Shown piece after piece: positions 24,960 through 26,653 of a stretch of 26,653 nucleotides of DNA; the first letter of the stretch is position 1, and each line of letters opens with the position of its first letter. A program made the translations under genes and the position numbers. This DNA is from Candidatus Aminicenantota bacterium (lineage in GTDB: Bacteria; Acidobacteriota; Aminicenantia; S016-38). The stretch lies in the NCBI GenBank assembly GCA_021161165.1, contig JAGHBF010000059.1, positions 1 to 26,653 of the forward strand. Reading direction: 5' to 3'. Under the pieces are notes generated by a model that did not search any database, was not told the DNA's origin, and saw only the letters and a program-made list of their open reading frames with translations.

Positions 24960-25373
24960 AATCTTTGCGTTTAAGTAACAAATTTGTTCTTACCCAGCCC
25001 ATTTCTTTGCCTGAATATCGTTTTATCCGCTGACAGGTCACTATGCGTAGAATTTTTCATCCATTAATTTTTCCCGTATTTACTCTTCTCTTATGTTTCC
25101 CCTTTGATTAAAGGCCCGAGAAAAACGTCGCTTCTCATAAATTTCATCCCCCAGAATTTTGCAGTGAAAAGCAATAAAGAACTTTAAAGTAAATTCCAAC
25201 TCATTCAAAGATTACAATAAAATTGAATTTATCATAATATCAACAGGATGAGATTATGATTGGAAGTGTAAAGCAAAAAAGCCCCTGGAGATTCGCTATC
25301 CTGACGAGGGTAAAACCTTAAAATCCGAAGCTAAATATACCATTTTGAGCATTTTTCAATTTTCGTTAAAATA
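24960..25373. other. Gene-poor intergenic stretch
   Basis: This AT-rich region has stops in all frames and no convincing gene. It holds a 21-codon open frame at 25256-25321 with only a weak ribosome binding site, and small imperfect hairpins such as GAGAA...TTCTC near 25127. I see no tRNA, CRISPR or recognisable riboswitch. Confidence 0.6.
25345..25372 (+). promoter_or_regulatory. Candidate promoter of the DUF2061 gene
   Basis: TTGAGC (25345-25350) and TAAAAT (25367-25372) are 16 bases apart. The expected start site falls at about 25379-25380, on the second in-frame ATG (25380). No Shine-Dalgarno sequence precedes either ATG, so the message may be leaderless. Confidence 0.4.
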
Positions 25374-25679
25374 ATGTTTATGAAAGAAAGAAAATTAAGA
25401 AGCCTGCTTAAAGCGATAACATGGCGTATAATTGCCTTCAGTATAACAACTACCCTGGCTTACATCTTTACCCACAAGCCACTTGTATCCATAAGCATAG
25501 GGTTGCTGGATTCATTTATAAAAATCTTTGTCTATTTCCTTCACGAGAGGACCTGGTTAAAAATCCGCTTTGGAACAAAGGCCCATCCTCTTGAAGAATT
25601 CCAGGTGAAAGGTCCTCTTACAGAAGAAGATAAAAAGGCAATCAGAGAGAAACTAAAGGAATTAGGGTATCTGGACTAA
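25374..25679 (+). CDS. DUF2061 family membrane protein
   Basis: The 101-residue protein fits DUF2061: a basic N terminus, then ITWRIIAFSITTTLAYIFTH (membrane helix 1, about 18-37), a second helix around SISIGLLDSFIKIFVYFLHE, and the characteristic HERTWLKIRFG (about 60-70). A charged C-terminal tail (about 75-101, ending LKELGYLD) extends beyond the core. The function is unknown. In other genomes such proteins often sit near sulfate activation genes (from memory), which is of note because a sulfotransferase gene follows. The start at 25374 is the longest; 25380 is equally good if the inferred promoter is right. Confidence 0.82.
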   Translation: MFMKERKLRSLLKAITWRIIAFSITTTLAYIFTHKPLVSISIGLLDSFIKIFVYFLHERTWLKIRFGTKAHPLEEFQVKGPLTEEDKKAIREKLKELGYLD

Positions 25680-25680
25680 A

Positions 25681-25805
25681 CGCGAACCGCGGAACGCGAC
25701 ATCGCGAACCGCGGAACGCGAAACGCGATACGCGAATACGTGACAGCGCGAACCGCGAAATCGCGACATCGCGAATACGCAAACCGCGACCCGCAAACCG
25801 CGACA
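25681..25805. repeat. Degenerate CGCGAAN(N) tandem repeat island
   Basis: About 17 consecutive units of 7 or 8 bases begin with CGCG (occasionally CGTG or CGCA), with consensus CGCGAAC/CGCGACAT/CGCGGAA. A higher-order block is partly duplicated (CGCGAAC, CGCGGAA, CGCGA...). It starts 1 base after the DUF2061 stop codon. It is far richer in G+C and CpG than its AT-rich surroundings. The mixed 7/8 period does not preserve a reading frame. It is not a CRISPR array. Confidence 0.9.
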
Positions 25806-25855
25806 TATCTGTTTCGAATTTACAAAAACAATAAAGCCCGGTAAAATTTATGTTA

Positions 25856-25872
25856 CTCTATCTACGATAGAG
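25856..25872. repeat. Perfect 7-base inverted repeat upstream of the sulfotransferase gene
   Basis: CTCTATC (25856-25862) and GATAGAG (25866-25872) are separated by TAC. This could be a small operator or a hairpin. It lies about 35 bases upstream of the TATAAT at 25905. Confidence 0.5.
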
Positions 25873-25904
25873 CATAGATATAGAGATTGATAAAAATAAT
25901 TAAT

Positions 25905-25910
25905 TATAAT
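25905..25910 (+). promoter_or_regulatory. Candidate -10 element of the sulfotransferase gene
   Basis: A perfect TATAAT occurs 32 bases before the ATG, in a very AT-rich stretch. TTGATA at 25887-25892 is too close (12 bases) to be a standard -35. GAGGAGA about 5 bases before the ATG at 25942 is the ribosome binding site. Confidence 0.35.
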
Positions 25911-25941
25911 AAACATAAAGTGAACAAATAGAGGAGATTAT

Positions 25942-26653
25942 ATGGAAGATAAGATCATTCTTCCAAATTTTTTGATCGTTGGAGCAGCAAAGTCAGGAAC
26001 GACTTCATTATATTACTACTTAAATGAACACCCGGAAATTTATATGTCTCCAATAAAAGAACCTCATTTTTTGATAGGCATTGATTTCTCTAATATAGAT
26101 GAGAAGGGTGGTAGGTATGACAAACTCAATAAGGTAATCTATAGATTAGAAGATTATTTGAACCTATTTAAAAATGTAAAGGAAGAAAAGGCAATAGGAG
26201 AAGCTACAGTTGGATATTTGTTTTTTTACAGAGAGACCATTCCCAATATAAAGAAATACTTGAAAGACCCAAAAATAGTCATTTTGTTAAGGGACCCAGT
26301 TGATAGAGCTTTTTCGCATTATATGCATCACGTAAGGGATGGATATGAAACTTTATATTTTGAAGAGGCTTTGAAAATGGAAGAAAAAAGAAAAAATTGG
26401 TGGTATGGTTATCAATACACAAAATTAGGTTTTTATTATAAACAAGTAAAAGCTTATCTGGATAATTTTTCTAATGTCAGAATTTATCTTTTTGATGATC
26501 TCAAAAAAGATTCTCTTAAAGTTGTCCAGGATATATACAGATTCTTAGAAGTTGATGATTCATTCGTTCCTCCAAGTATTGGAATCAAATTTAATGTTAC
26601 CGGTATACCTAAAAATAAATTTTTACACGAATTTTTGAGAAAACCTAATGCTA
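25942..26653 (+). CDS. Sulfotransferase (3' end outside the window)
   Basis: The first 237 residues are visible and the frame is open to the window end. The PAPS-binding loop is FLIVGAAKSGTTSLYYYL (about residues 10-27; 5'-phosphosulfate motif AKSGTTS), and the 3'-phosphate motif is IVILLRDPVDRAFSHY (about 112-127). Both are hallmarks of PAPS-dependent sulfotransferases of the bacterial heparan-sulfate/Stf0-like type. Such enzymes often decorate cell-surface polysaccharides, but the acceptor is unknown. GAGGAGA precedes the ATG at 25942. The gene is visibly AT-richer than the upstream operons (many TTT, TAT, AAA and ATA codons), consistent with a horizontally acquired surface-polysaccharide region continuing past the window. 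Confidence 0.88.
   Translation, partial: MEDKIILPNFLIVGAAKSGTTSLYYYLNEHPEIYMSPIKEPHFLIGIDFSNIDEKGGRYDKLNKVIYRLEDYLNLFKNVKEEKAIGEATVGYLFFYRETIPNIKKYLKDPKIVILLRDPVDRAFSHYMHHVRDGYETLYFEEALKMEEKRKNWWYGYQYTKLGFYYKQVKAYLDNFSNVRIYLFDDLKKDSLKVVQDIYRFLEVDDSFVPPSIGIKFNVTGIPKNKFLHEFLRKPNA

Noticed and set aside
25256..25321. 21-codon open frame (MIGSVKQKSPWRF...)
   Set aside because: It is too short, with only a weak GGATGAG upstream and no recognisable relatives; chance is the simpler explanation.
25256..25330. Riboswitch upstream of the DUF2061 gene
   Set aside because: GACGAGGG and a weak CCCT/AGGG pairing were considered against guanidine and c-di-GMP riboswitch patterns, but the required conserved blocks are missing.
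25681..25805. CRISPR array
   Set aside because: Units are 7-8 bases with no distinct spacers, and no cas genes are nearby.

Overview
This is a bacterial chromosome segment. It opens with the classic tuf - rpmG - tRNA-Trp - secE - nusG - rplK - rplA - rplJ - rplL - rpoB - rpoC cluster. Moderate AT-richness, heavy use of AGA/AGG for Arg and ATA for Ile, Lys/Glu-rich proteins, very tight gene packing and an oxygen-sensitive-type [NiFe] hydrogenase suggest an anaerobic, probably thermophilic bacterium. RpoC carries the large trigger-loop insertion (SI3-like, roughly residues 945-1125) and RpoB an SI1-like insertion. These are typical of Gram-negative (Gracilicutes) lineages and argue against Firmicutes or Actinobacteria. 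I cannot name the phylum; an Acidobacteria/Aminicenantes-like or similar uncultured lineage is only a guess.

Layout. (1) 1-12862, plus strand: translation and transcription core. RpoB has an unusual cysteine-rich (two zinc-ribbon-like) insertion near its N terminus. (2) 12859-14737: an alkaline-phosphatase-superfamily exported protein overlapping the rpoC stop, then a CDP-alcohol phosphatidyltransferase-like membrane enzyme with a shortened motif. (3) 14739-15302, minus strand: an exported protein of unknown function. (4) 15440-19414: a complete four-subunit group 3b NAD(P)-linked [NiFe] hydrogenase (sulfhydrogenase type) in the order beta, gamma, delta, alpha, ending in a strong hairpin. (5) 19460-23909: a small membrane protein, a stand-alone HypF carbamoyltransferase domain, HypC, HypD, HypE, HypA and a hydrogenase maturation protease whose frame is broken by an apparent one-base deletion. 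HypB and the N-terminal half of HypF are not in the window. (6) 23929-24914, minus strand: a HEPN / winged-helix-nucleotidyltransferase pair resembling MntA/HepT-type toxin-antitoxin modules, with a repeat-rich promoter/operator. (7) 24960-26653: a gene-poor stretch, a DUF2061 membrane protein, a 125-bp degenerate CGCGAA-type tandem repeat, and the start of an AT-richer sulfotransferase gene cut by the window end.

How the genes work together. HypA, C, D, E and F plus the protease build and install the Ni-Fe(CN)2CO centre in the alpha subunit. The beta and gamma subunits then wire the delta/alpha hydrogenase core to NAD(P)H through Fe-S clusters and FAD. The most notable observations are the zinc-ribbon insertion in RpoB, the split HypF, the Cys-to-Asp change at the presumed proximal cluster of the small subunit, the frameshifted protease, the operator architecture of the HEPN/MNT module, and the CGCG repeat island.
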